Part shown: piece by piece, positions 44,983-53,030 of the stretch
Layout: every line of letters begins with the position of its first letter
How positions within the stretch are numbered: position 1 is the first letter of the stretch
Origin: Sphingomonas_B tabacisoli
Lineage (GTDB): Bacteria; Pseudomonadota; Alphaproteobacteria; Sphingomonadales; Sphingomonadaceae
Direction: 5' to 3'
DNA length: 64,000 nucleotides
Assembly (NCBI RefSeq): GCF_042678385.1
Contig: NZ_JBHUDY010000001.1
Span: 2,480,001-2,544,000, forward strand
The notes under the pieces: generated by a model
Seen by the model: the letters and a program-made list of their open reading frames with translations, nothing else
Told to the model about the DNA's origin: nothing
The model's database searches: none
Program-made: the position numbers and the translations under genes

Positions 44983-46427
44983 AGCGCCTCGTCTCCGCCG
45001 CGCTGATCGCGAGTCTCGCCGGCTGTTCGTTCATTCCGCACTATGAACGGCCAACGCCGCCGGTGCCGACCTCCTGGCCGGCGGGCGACCCCTATCTTCG
45101 CCAGTCCGAAGCGAACCTGCCGAGCGTCACCTATCGCGACATCTTCCGCGATCCGCGCCTGCAACGAATCATCGAGACGGCGCTCGTCAACAACCGCAAC
45201 CTGCGCGCCACTTTCGCCAACATTGCCGCCGCGCGCGAGCAGTACCGCATCCAGCGCGCCGATATCCTGCCGGACGTCAACGCGAACGCCAGCCTCACCG
45301 AAGCCGATCGCGGCAGCGGCGCGTCGAGCGGCGTCGGCAGTGCAGCGTCGGGCCGGCGCACGACCTACAATGTGCAGGGCGGCATCAGCGCGTTCGAGAT
45401 CGACCTCTTCGGCCGCATCCGCGCGCTCTCCGAAGCCGCGCAGAACCGCTATTTCGCGACCGAGGCCGGGGCACGGGCGACGCGCCTGACCCTGGTCGGC
45501 GACATCGCGAACGCCTGGCTCGCCTATGCGGCCGACAAGGATTTGCTGGCGATCGGCGAGCGCACTGCTGCTTCCGCTCAGCGATCCGTCGAGCTGACGC
45601 GTGCGCGCCTCAATGGCGGCGTCGCCCCGCGCACCGACTTGCGCCAGGCCGAACAGACGCTGGAACAGGCGCGCGCGGACGTCGCCCAGAGCCGGACCAA
45701 TTTGGCGCAGGATGCGAACCTGCTGCAGCTTCTGGTCGGGTCGCCGGTCGATCCGGCGTTGCTGCCCGCCTCGCTCACCGAAGTCGAAGGCACGATCGCG
45801 GAGCTCCCCGCCGGGCTCGATTCGACGATCCTGCTTCGCCGCCCGGATGTGGTGGAGGCCGAATATCAGCTCCGCGCCGCCAACGCGCAGATCGGCGCCG
45901 CACGCGCTGCCCTGTTCCCGCGCATCAGCCTCACCGCCCTGCTCGGCTTTGCGAGCACGGCGCTGTCGACCCTGTTCACTGCCGGCAGCTTCAATTGGTC
46001 GGTCAGCCCGAGCGTCAGCTATTCGATCTTCCAGGGCGGTGCGGCCAAGGCGAATGTCCGCCTGACCCAGGCCCAGCGCGACGCGGCGCTCGCCCAATAT
46101 GAAGGCGCGATCCAGACCGCTTTCCGCGAAGTCGCCGACGCCCTCGCCCGCCGCGGCACCATCGACGAGCAGCTCCGCGCCCAGCGCGCCTTCTTCGCGG
46201 CGGCGGAGGACAATTACCGGCTCAGCCAGGCGCGCTTTCAGGGCGGCATCGATCCGTTCCTGCAGACGCTGATCGCGCAGCGCAGCTATTACAGCGCCGA
46301 ACGCACGCTGGTCGGCACGCGGCTTACCAAAGCCCAGAACCTCGTCCAGCTCTACCGCACCCTCGGCGGCGACTCCCAGCTCGATGCTACGCGCGACGGG
46401 CCGATCCCGCTGTCACCAACGCCCTAG
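44979..46427 (+). CDS. Outer-membrane efflux lipoprotein (OprM/NodT family)
   Basis: 482 residues. Lipoprotein signal MKRLVSAALIASLAGC (Cys16) followed by SFIPHYERPTPPVP, the family N-terminus. Two outer-efflux repeats of long helices (ALVNNRNLRATFANIAAAR and RPDVVEAEYQLRAANAQIG). Completes the tripartite pump with the adaptor and AcrB-like protein. Converges with the malonyl-CoA synthetase gene, the stops overlapping by four bases. Confidence 0.95.
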   Translation: MKRLVSAALIASLAGCSFIPHYERPTPPVPTSWPAGDPYLRQSEANLPSVTYRDIFRDPRLQRIIETALVNNRNLRATFANIAAAREQYRIQRADILPDVNANASLTEADRGSGASSGVGSAASGRRTTYNVQGGISAFEIDLFGRIRALSEAAQNRYFATEAGARATRLTLVGDIANAWLAYAADKDLLAIGERTAASAQRSVELTRARLNGGVAPRTDLRQAEQTLEQARADVAQSRTNLAQDANLLQLLVGSPVDPALLPASLTEVEGTIAELPAGLDSTILLRRPDVVEAEYQLRAANAQIGAARAALFPRISLTALLGFASTALSTLFTAGSFNWSVSPSVSYSIFQGGAAKANVRLTQAQRDAALAQYEGAIQTAFREVADALARRGTIDEQLRAQRAFFAAAEDNYRLSQARFQGGIDPFLQTLIAQRSYYSAERTLVGTRLTKAQNLVQLYRTLGGDSQLDATRDGPIPLSPTP

Positions 46428-47845
46428 CCGCCGAACACGTCAGCCAGCTCGCGCCGCAGCACCGCCTTCTCGACCTTGCCCATCGCATTGCGCGGCAGGG
46501 CATCGCGCACCAGCACGAGCTTCGGCCGTTTGTAAGACGCCAGCACGTCGCGGAGCGCGGCCTGGATCGCCTCGGGCTCGACGACAGCGCCGGCGCGCGG
46601 CGTGACCACCGCGATCACTCCCTCTCCAAAATCGGGGTGAGGCGCCCCGACGACCGCCACCTCCGCAACGCCGTCCAATACCTCGATCGCCGCTTCCACT
46701 TCGGCCGGATAGACATTGAACCCTCCGGATATGATCAGGTCCTTGGCGCGCCCGACGATCCACAGATAGCCGTCGCCATCGAAGCGCCCGAGGTCGCCGG
46801 TTTCGAACCATCCATCGGCGGTGAACGCCTCCGCCGTCTTCTCGGCATTGCGCCAATAGCCGCTAGTCACATTGGGACCGCGCACTTCGATCCCGCCGAC
46901 GCCTTCCGCATCCGGTCCGGAGATACGGATGCCGACGTCCGGCAGCGGCGGCCCGACGCTCCCGGCCCGGCGCTCGCCCTCATAAGGATTGGAGCTCAGC
47001 ATGCCCGTCTCGGTCATGCCATAGCGTTCCAGGATGCGGTGCCCGGTCCGCGCCTCCCATTCGCGGTGGGTCTCCGCCGAAAGCGGCGCAGAGCCGGAGA
47101 CGAACAGCCGCATGTTCGCGCACAGCTCCGGCGCCAGCTCCCGTCGCGCGAGAAGTCGCGTGTAGAAGGTCGGCACGCCCATCAGGACCGTCGCTTCCGG
47201 CAAGGCCACGAGGATCGCATCCGCATCGAAACCGGGCAGCCAAAGCATCGACGCGCCGGAGCCCAGCACGCAGTGGGTCGCCACGAACAGCCCGTGGACA
47301 TGGAAGATCGGCAGCGCGTGGATCAGCCGGTCGACGCCCGAGAACCGCCACTCCCGGATCAGCGTCGCTGCATTGGAGGCGAGATTGCCTTGGCTGAGCA
47401 TCGCTCCCTTGGATCGTCCGGTCGTGCCGGACGTGTAGAGGATCGCGGCCAGGTCGTCGCCGCCAAGCTCCGGCTCCGCAAAGTCTCGCGCCGGTGCCGT
47501 GACCAGTCGCGCCAGCTCGGCATCGTCCACGAACAGTCCCGGCTCGGCGTCCTCCAGGAAATAGTCGAGCTCGGCCCTCGTATATCCCGGATTGAGCGGC
47601 ACATAGACAATGCCGGCGCGCAGTGCCGCCAGATACAGCAGCAGTGCCTCCACGGACTTGGACGTCTGCACGACCATCCGGTCGCCGGCCTTGAGGCCCT
47701 GTTCCCGCAGCGCCGCCGCCATCCCGCCGGAGCGGTCGAGCAGGTCGGCATAGGACAGAACAGCGGCCGAAGGCTCGATCAGCGCAGGGCGTGAAAGGTC
47801 GGCGGGGAAGCCCGCGCGAAGTGTCGCGAAGAGACCGGCTAGCAT
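46424..47845 (-). CDS. Malonyl-CoA/acyl-CoA synthetase (MatB-like)
   Basis: 473 residues from ATG 47845. AMP-forming ligase: P-loop ILYTSGTTGRSKGAM near residue 140, YGMTETGM, GWFETGDLG and the catalytic Lys in PRNAMGKVEKAVL near residue 458. The N-terminal YVPLNPGYTRAELDYFLEDA and the short length point to the MatB malonyl-CoA synthetase group. Converts malonate (or methylmalonate) to its CoA ester. No matA/matC neighbours. The first 54 codons of a longer possible frame are unlike the family and were left out. Confidence 0.85.
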   Translation of the reverse strand: MLAGLFATLRAGFPADLSRPALIEPSAAVLSYADLLDRSGGMAAALREQGLKAGDRMVVQTSKSVEALLLYLAALRAGIVYVPLNPGYTRAELDYFLEDAEPGLFVDDAELARLVTAPARDFAEPELGGDDLAAILYTSGTTGRSKGAMLSQGNLASNAATLIREWRFSGVDRLIHALPIFHVHGLFVATHCVLGSGASMLWLPGFDADAILVALPEATVLMGVPTFYTRLLARRELAPELCANMRLFVSGSAPLSAETHREWEARTGHRILERYGMTETGMLSSNPYEGERRAGSVGPPLPDVGIRISGPDAEGVGGIEVRGPNVTSGYWRNAEKTAEAFTADGWFETGDLGRFDGDGYLWIVGRAKDLIISGGFNVYPAEVEAAIEVLDGVAEVAVVGAPHPDFGEGVIAVVTPRAGAVVEPEAIQAALRDVLASYKRPKLVLVRDALPRNAMGKVEKAVLRRELADVFGG

Positions 47846-47901
47846 TCCTGCCGGCTCGCGTCCCGCGCCGCGCACGTCAAGCGTTGTGGAACGCCACCGG
47901 A

Positions 47902-48354
47902 ATGGACTATGAAAGAACCGGTTCGCGGGCAAAGTCGTTGGATGCGTCGTTTTCCATGACCAAGAAAGCAGATAAGCCGCAAGCGCAGCGCAAGACCGTG
48001 AAGTCACGGTTCAAGCAGATCGCCAGCTATGTCGCGCCCGGCGAACGGGCCGCGTTCGAATCCTATGCCACGGGGCTTGGGCTCACCATGTCGGCGCTGC
48101 TGAACCTGTTGGTGAGGCGGGAACTGAACCTCGACCGCCTGGCCGCTCTCGAGCCGACTTATCTTCGCGATCTGCCTGTCGCCGAATGCCAGAAAGTGAT
48201 CGCGCACCTGGACACACCGACGCTCAACGAGCAATTCGCCAAGCACGCCGCCCGCTATAGTCTTGCAGTGGCCTCCGCTTCGGCCATTCTGATCCGCGCC
48301 GAACTGGAAGAATCCTGGCTCGGGACCGCCATATCGCTCATCATGATGACCTGA
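47902..48354 (+). CDS. Hypothetical protein with ribbon-helix-helix-like segment
   Basis: About 150 residues (ATG 47902; ATG 47956 is equally possible and would give 132). The part KSRFKQIASYVAPGERAAFESYATGL followed by TMSALLNLLVRREL resembles a ribbon-helix-helix or CopG-type DNA-binding unit: a basic strand, then two helices. The C-terminal half is helical. No family is firmly recognised. It is divergent from the synthetase and lies just upstream of the GANTC-rich intergenic region, so a role in regulating the following exported-protein gene is conceivable but unproven. Confidence 0.6.
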   Translation: MDYERTGSRAKSLDASFSMTKKADKPQAQRKTVKSRFKQIASYVAPGERAAFESYATGLGLTMSALLNLLVRRELNLDRLAALEPTYLRDLPVAECQKVIAHLDTPTLNEQFAKHAARYSLAVASASAILIRAELEESWLGTAISLIMMT

Positions 48355-48619
48355 TCCCAGTTACTTCAAGTCAATCCAAGTATAAGTGAGTATCACGACT
48401 CATTATGAGTCTTTACTGAGACTCCACAAATTCGACCGAATTCGGGACTCTTGCCTTCGCAATTGTTGATTGACTTGAGGTTAACCGAGTCCGATCCTCA
48501 GCTTGACTCGGTTGAGTCGGAAGCGGGGTTTCAGAGAATAGTCGAAAAGCGTCCGTCGGATGGCCGACGGCGCGTCGATGGCCTGTTTCTGATCCCGTAG
48601 TAACCGAAGGGGTGAGCAT
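48355..48619. promoter_or_regulatory. GANTC-rich, AT-richer intergenic region upstream of PEPxxWA gene
   Basis: 265 bases without a gene, more AT-rich than the surroundings. Seven GANTC sites start at 48397, 48407, 48420, 48446, 48487, 48505 and 48514. It also holds the palindromes GACTCAT-T-ATGAGTC (48397-48411), CCGAATTCGG (48436-48445) and GACTC-GGTT-GAGTC (48505-48518). It probably contains the promoter and operators of the downstream exported protein. Confidence 0.65.
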
Positions 48620-50341
48620 ATGAGCAAAATGCGTCTCTTGGCATCGGCGGCGATCTCGATCTTCGCGGTCTCGGTGCCGGCTACGGCCGCGTGGGCCGAC
48701 GACGATTGCGGTTCGCTGCGTGAAGAATTCTGCGAAGCGGAACATCCCGAACTGGTCAGCCCGGCGGACGATCCGTTCCTGGGCGCCGGCGCTCTCGCGC
48801 AAACCTATGTCGGCAGCCCCGGCTCGGTCGTTCAGCTCGGCTTTGAGGGCGTCAACCAGTATGACGCTGCAAGCTTCGCCCGCAACTTCATCCCGCCCGA
48901 CACGATGGGCGCGGTCGGCACGACCCAGTATATGGAAACCTCGAACGGCGCCTATGGCATCTTCGACAAGGCGACCGGCAATCGCCTTTCCGTGGTCTCC
49001 GACGTCGCTTTCTGGGCATCCGCGGGGCAGACCGGCGCCAACGGCGATTCCCGCATCATGTTCAACAAGGATGCGAACCGCTGGGTGGTGCTCTCGTTCG
49101 GCGCTTCGGTCGCCGACATCCAGATCGCGGTTTCGGATACCGACAATGCGCTCGGCACCTGGAAGTCGACCAAGTTCACCGCCTACACGCCGGCGGCGGG
49201 CCTGTTCAATGGGGTGGCGGACTATCCGACGCTCGCGATGGACAAGAACGCGCTGTACATGGGCACGAATGACTATGCCGCCAGCACGCCCGGCGGCAGC
49301 CAGACGTTCCGCGGCACGACGCTGAACGTCATTCCGCTGTCCAGCATCTTCGCCGCCGGCGGGCCGACCGTCGCCGGCAACGATCAGTTCTTCTCGCCGC
49401 TCGGCCAGTCGAACCCGGACCGCGGCTTCGCGATCCAGGGCGTCAACAGCGATGCGGCCGGCCCGAACGGCAAGGCGTTCGCGGTACAGGCCTATGGCTT
49501 CGGCGACACCACCTATAACATCAACAATGCGGCGGGTGCTGCGACGCAGGGCAATGTCACCCTAATCAACTATGCCTACGACAGCAACGGCGCCGGACGG
49601 CAGCCCAATGCGGTGCCGGATACGGACGTCAATCCGGCCGACACGATCACCAGCAATAACCGCGTGATCGACACGCTGGACGATCGCATCGGGTCCAGTG
49701 TGTACGAGGTCAATGGCCGCATTTATGCGCTGCATACGATCACGCCGACCGGTTCCGATCACACCGCGGTAGCGATCGACGTGGTCGATTCGGCGACCAA
49801 GACCCTCCTGTCGCAGACGCTGATTTCAGGCGGCGGCGACTATGACTATTACGAGGGCTCGCTCGCCGTGAACGCGAACGGCGATGTCGTGGTCGGCTAT
49901 AACCGCTCGGGCAGTCTGGCGACCGGGCAGAGCGGCGTGATCAGCGTCTTCGCCCGGGTGTTCCGGACGAATGCCGACGGCAGCTTGCAGCAGGGCGACA
50001 GCTATCTTCTGAAGCAGAGCCTGGTCGACGACTACCATAACGGCTCTCTCGACGGGCAAGTCGCGGCCGGCCGGCAGCGCTGGGGCGATTACAGCCAGGT
50101 TTCGCTGGATCCGACCGATCCGACGAAGTTCTGGCTGATCGGGGAATATGCCCGCGAATATAACGACGCGGCGGGCGGCCATCCGGGCGGCACCGGCGGC
50201 TCGCGCTGGAGCACATGGATCGCCGAGATCAACTTCGCTGCGGTGCCGGAACCTGCAACCTGGGCGATGATGCTGGCCGGCTTCGGCATGGTCGGCCTCG
50301 CGATGCGGCGCTCGCAAAAGGCCGGCGTCCGCTTCGCCTGA
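48620..50341 (+). CDS. PEPxxWA-CTERM exported protein
   Basis: 573 residues. Sec signal peptide (MSKMRLLASAAISIFAVSVPATAAWA), a large secreted domain with Tyr, Asn and Asp-rich beta-type sequence, and the C-terminal sorting signal VPEPATWAMMLAGFG followed by a hydrophobic helix and RRS. The PEPxxWA variant of PEP-CTERM is typical of sphingomonads and is expected to be processed by an exosortase-type enzyme. The domain itself is not recognised; DDRIGSSVYEVNGRIYALHT hints at a propeller-like fold. Good ribosome-binding site AAGGGGTGA. Preceded by the GANTC-rich region. Confidence 0.88.
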   Translation: MSKMRLLASAAISIFAVSVPATAAWADDDCGSLREEFCEAEHPELVSPADDPFLGAGALAQTYVGSPGSVVQLGFEGVNQYDAASFARNFIPPDTMGAVGTTQYMETSNGAYGIFDKATGNRLSVVSDVAFWASAGQTGANGDSRIMFNKDANRWVVLSFGASVADIQIAVSDTDNALGTWKSTKFTAYTPAAGLFNGVADYPTLAMDKNALYMGTNDYAASTPGGSQTFRGTTLNVIPLSSIFAAGGPTVAGNDQFFSPLGQSNPDRGFAIQGVNSDAAGPNGKAFAVQAYGFGDTTYNINNAAGAATQGNVTLINYAYDSNGAGRQPNAVPDTDVNPADTITSNNRVIDTLDDRIGSSVYEVNGRIYALHTITPTGSDHTAVAIDVVDSATKTLLSQTLISGGGDYDYYEGSLAVNANGDVVVGYNRSGSLATGQSGVISVFARVFRTNADGSLQQGDSYLLKQSLVDDYHNGSLDGQVAAGRQRWGDYSQVSLDPTDPTKFWLIGEYAREYNDAAGGHPGGTGGSRWSTWIAEINFAAVPEPATWAMMLAGFGMVGLAMRRSQKAGVRFA

Positions 50342-50367
50342 TAGACAAGCCGAAACCCCTGTCACTT

Positions 50368-50405
50368 GGGGCCGGAGAGCGACGCGCTCCCCGGCCCCTT
50401 TCTTT
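50368..50405 (+). terminator. Terminator after first PEPxxWA gene
   Basis: GGGGCCGGAGAGCG (50368-50381) pairs with CGCTCCCCGGCCCC (50385-50398) with one mismatch and a three-base loop, followed by TTTCTTT. It lies 26 bases after the stop. Confidence 0.85.
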
Positions 50406-50500
50406 GCCGGAACCATCGCCGCGCCTGCGCGTAACGGGTTCGCCCCCGAAACATGATTGGCCTGACTCTCGCAAAGAGGGGGCGGACAAGGGGATGAACC

Positions 50501-51454
50501 ATGCGCACGCTTCTGGCGGCTCTGCTCACATGCACCGCGATCACGCCGGCTACCGCCGCTTCCATCACGGCTGCCGATCTCGCCAAGAACCTGCAGTTCA
50601 GCCAGACCGGCGCGACGACCGTCGTGCCCGCGAACGGCGGCGCCAATGCGTTCTTTTTCGCCCGCGCCTTCTTCACGCCGGCAGGCGGGTTCGACGCCGG
50701 CGACGTGTCGAACTCGGTCGCCTCGTATAGCTTCAATGGCCAGGGCACGAGCGCGCAGGGCCCGTTCCTGATCCACCAGAGCAACCTGACCACCAAGGCG
50801 GCAATGGATGCGGCCTATCCGAACGGCGACCTCTATACGCTGACCACCGTCAGCAGCGCGACCAGCGAGTTCGACACGGTCGACATCTTCCTGCGTCCAG
50901 ACGACGTCTATGCGAGCGCGACGCCGATGCTCACCGCGGCGAGTTTCAGCGCGCTGCAGGGCGTCGACCCGAGCCAGAACCTGACGATCAGCTTCAACAG
51001 CTTCATCCCCGACGCGTCGGCTTCTGGCGGCAGCACCTTTTTCACGATCTTCGACCTGACCGACAACATGACGGAGTTCTCGTCCGGCGCGCTCGATCCG
51101 TCGACGATGAGCGTGCTACTGCCAGGCGGCACGCTGCAGTCCGGCCACAATTACCAGTTTCAGCTGGTCTTCGACGTGTTCGACCGCGACACCGCGATCA
51201 CCGGCCAGGGCAACAGCGTGCCGATCGCCGCCAATTTCAACCTACGGACGCTCGGGCTCTTCACGGCGGGCGGCAATGCACCGCCGCCCCCGCCTCCTCC
51301 GCCACCCCCACCGCCACCGCCGCCTCCCCCGCCGCCACCTCCACCGCCCCCTCCGGGCGTGCCGGAACCGGCCGAATGGGCGCTGATGGTCGCGGGGTTC
51401 GGCCTGCTTGGCGGCGCGATCAGGAAGCGAAAGGGCGAGGTCGCGAGAGCCTGA
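50501..51454 (+). CDS. PEPxxWA-CTERM exported protein with 25-proline linker
   Basis: 317 residues. Signal peptide MRTLLAALLTCTAITPATAA, a secreted domain of about 235 residues (NLQFSQTGATTVVPANGG, beta-sandwich-like), an uninterrupted run of 25 prolines (codons 51281-51355), then the sorting signal GVPEPAEWALMVAGFG, a transmembrane helix and IRKRKGE. The proline run probably forms a rigid spacer that lifts the domain off the outer surface. Own promoter is likely, as a terminator lies upstream. No named family for the domain. Confidence 0.85.
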   Translation: MRTLLAALLTCTAITPATAASITAADLAKNLQFSQTGATTVVPANGGANAFFFARAFFTPAGGFDAGDVSNSVASYSFNGQGTSAQGPFLIHQSNLTTKAAMDAAYPNGDLYTLTTVSSATSEFDTVDIFLRPDDVYASATPMLTAASFSALQGVDPSQNLTISFNSFIPDASASGGSTFFTIFDLTDNMTEFSSGALDPSTMSVLLPGGTLQSGHNYQFQLVFDVFDRDTAITGQGNSVPIAANFNLRTLGLFTAGGNAPPPPPPPPPPPPPPPPPPPPPPPPPGVPEPAEWALMVAGFGLLGGAIRKRKGEVARA

Positions 51455-51458
51455 CCCG

Positions 51459-52556
51459 CTATGATCGCGCCCGGTCGCCGCGGCGGCCGAAAATCGCGAG
51501 CAGCACGATCAGCGCTGCCTCGGACACGCTGAGGCCATAAGGCAAGGCGCCCCGCTTTTCCGGTTCCGCGGGAGCGGCGGGGCGCTGCGCCGGTTGCGGT
51601 ACAGGCGGCTGTTCCCCCGCGACCCGGTCGGCCATCTCGGCGCCGCGGGTGCCGAGCGGACGCTCCGGGCCTTGCGTGGTGTCGCGCGCGGTCTGGTGCT
51701 CCAGCTCGGCGTTCAGCTCCGCGCCCAGCAACAGCAGCAGCGCGGACAGATAGAGCCAGGTGAGCAGCACGATCACCGCGCTCAGCGAACCATAGGTGGC
51801 GCCATAATGGCCGAAATTGGCGACATAGAATCCGAAGCCCGCGGTCAGCACGCCCCAGCCTAGGGCGGCGAATACGGATCCCGGCGTCAGCCACGTCCAT
51901 TTCGCGGCGTCGCGGTCCGGGCCATAGCGATAGATCGTCGCCGCGCCGCCCGCGCCGATCGCCGCCAGCACCACCCATGACACGAACCGCCCGAGCCACA
52001 GCACGACTTCCGGAGCGCCGGGCAGGAAATCCTGGAGACGCGCGAACACCGCGATGGCCCCCATCGCAAGGCCGACCGCCACCACCGCCCCGAGCACCAT
52101 CGCCAGGTTGAGCAGCGTCCGCTTCACATAGCCGCGCTTGTCCTCTTCCTCATAGGCGATGTTGAGCGCCGTCACGATCGCGCCCGTCGCCTTGGTTCCT
52201 CCCCAAAAGGCGAGCGCCAGCGCCAATGCCAGGCCGACGCCTTTCTTGCCGGCCGCGGTATGCACCACGTTCAGCAGCTGATCGCCGATCAGCTGCGCGG
52301 CATCGGCCGGGAGCATGGTCGAAAGCTGCTGGAGCTGCCGCACCACCGACTCCGGATTGGCGACGAGCCCGTAGCTGAGCACGATCGCGCCGAGCAGCGG
52401 CACCATCGACAGGAAGGCATAGAAGGCGATGCCTGCCGCGATCAGCGACAGATTGTCCTCGCCCATTTCCTTCCAGCTTCGCTTCAGGACGTCTAGCCAT
52501 CCCCTTGGCGGCATCTCCAAGGGACTGGCGGCGTCACGCCCCCGTTCGTCGGTCAT
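51459..52556 (-). CDS. YihY/BrkB-family membrane protein
   Basis: 365 residues. Six transmembrane helices in the YihY (formerly called RNase BN) pattern: LSLIAAGIAFYAFLSMVPLL at the first helix and GATYGSLSAVIVLLTWLYLSA-type motif near residue 250. After the core comes a Pro-rich cytoplasmic stretch and a final hydrophobic segment (VSEAALIVLLAIFG). Function of the family is unsettled. Last gene of the guaA-reductase-YihY run on the minus strand. Confidence 0.88.
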   Translation of the reverse strand: MTDERGRDAASPLEMPPRGWLDVLKRSWKEMGEDNLSLIAAGIAFYAFLSMVPLLGAIVLSYGLVANPESVVRQLQQLSTMLPADAAQLIGDQLLNVVHTAAGKKGVGLALALALAFWGGTKATGAIVTALNIAYEEEDKRGYVKRTLLNLAMVLGAVVAVGLAMGAIAVFARLQDFLPGAPEVVLWLGRFVSWVVLAAIGAGGAATIYRYGPDRDAAKWTWLTPGSVFAALGWGVLTAGFGFYVANFGHYGATYGSLSAVIVLLTWLYLSALLLLLGAELNAELEHQTARDTTQGPERPLGTRGAEMADRVAGEQPPVPQPAQRPAAPAEPEKRGALPYGLSVSEAALIVLLAIFGRRGDRARS

Positions 52557-52602
52557 GCCGGCTGAACGGGATGCCGATGAGCTTGGTTCCGATGCGCGGC
52601 GG

Positions 52603-52947
52603 CTACACCGCCTGCGCCCACTCCGCCTCTTTGAACCCGACCAGCCGCCGGTCGCCGAGGTCGAGCACCGGCCGCTTGATCATCGACGGCTGCGCCAGCA
52701 TCAAGGCAACAGCCTTGTCTTCGTCCAGGCCCTGCTTGTCGGCATCGGGCAGCTTGCGAAACGTCGTGCCGGCACGATTGAGCAGCGCCTCCCAGCCCAG
52801 CTCCTTGACCCAACCGCGCAGCCGCCCCTCGTCGACCCCCGCGGTCTTATAGTCGTGGAAGGAATAGACGACGCCGCGCGCATCGAGCCACGCCCGCGCT
52901 TTCTTCACCGTGTCGCAATTCTTGATGCCGTAAACCGTCGGGGCCAT
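52603..52947 (-). CDS. ArsC/Spx-family reductase-like protein (YffB type)
   Basis: 114 residues, thioredoxin-like fold. VYGIKNCDTVKKARAWL carries the single conserved Cys11; GTTFRKLPDADK and MIKRPVLDLGDR are the other family blocks. YffB-like proteins resemble arsenate reductases but are usually thought to be glutathione-dependent thiol reductases of unknown substrate. GGAGGG lies five bases upstream of ATG 52947. It follows guaA, separated by a large hairpin. Confidence 0.88.
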   Translation of the reverse strand: MAPTVYGIKNCDTVKKARAWLDARGVVYSFHDYKTAGVDEGRLRGWVKELGWEALLNRAGTTFRKLPDADKQGLDEDKAVALMLAQPSMIKRPVLDLGDRRLVGFKEAEWAQAV

Positions 52948-52964
52948 TGGTGCCCTCCGTCAGC

Positions 52965-53030
52965 GGCGCGTTGCCGCGCCGAGTGAACCGGGCGGGCGTC
53001 CCCCGGACGCCCGCTCGTTCCGGTTCACTC
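52965..53030 (-). promoter_or_regulatory. Two stacked hairpins over the guaA stop codon
   Basis: Hairpin one: GGCGCG/CGCGCC (52965-52980), loop four bases. Hairpin two: 52981-53030, with outer arms GAGTGAACCGG/CCGGTTCACTC (11 bp), a five-base bulge, and inner arms GCGGGCGTCC/GGACGCCCGC. It covers the guaA stop (53025-53027) and ends 18 bases before the next start codon. There is no T-run, so it may be an mRNA-stabilising or Rho-linked 3' end. Confidence 0.65.

Noticed and set aside
47846..48007. 54-codon N-terminal extension of the acyl-CoA synthetase
   Set aside because: It is unlike the family and overlaps the divergent gene; ATG 47845 gives the normal start.
51160..51999. Minus-strand frame with a long glycine run
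   Set aside because: The glycine run is simply the antisense of the 25-proline linker; the rest overlaps YihY in the wrong frame.
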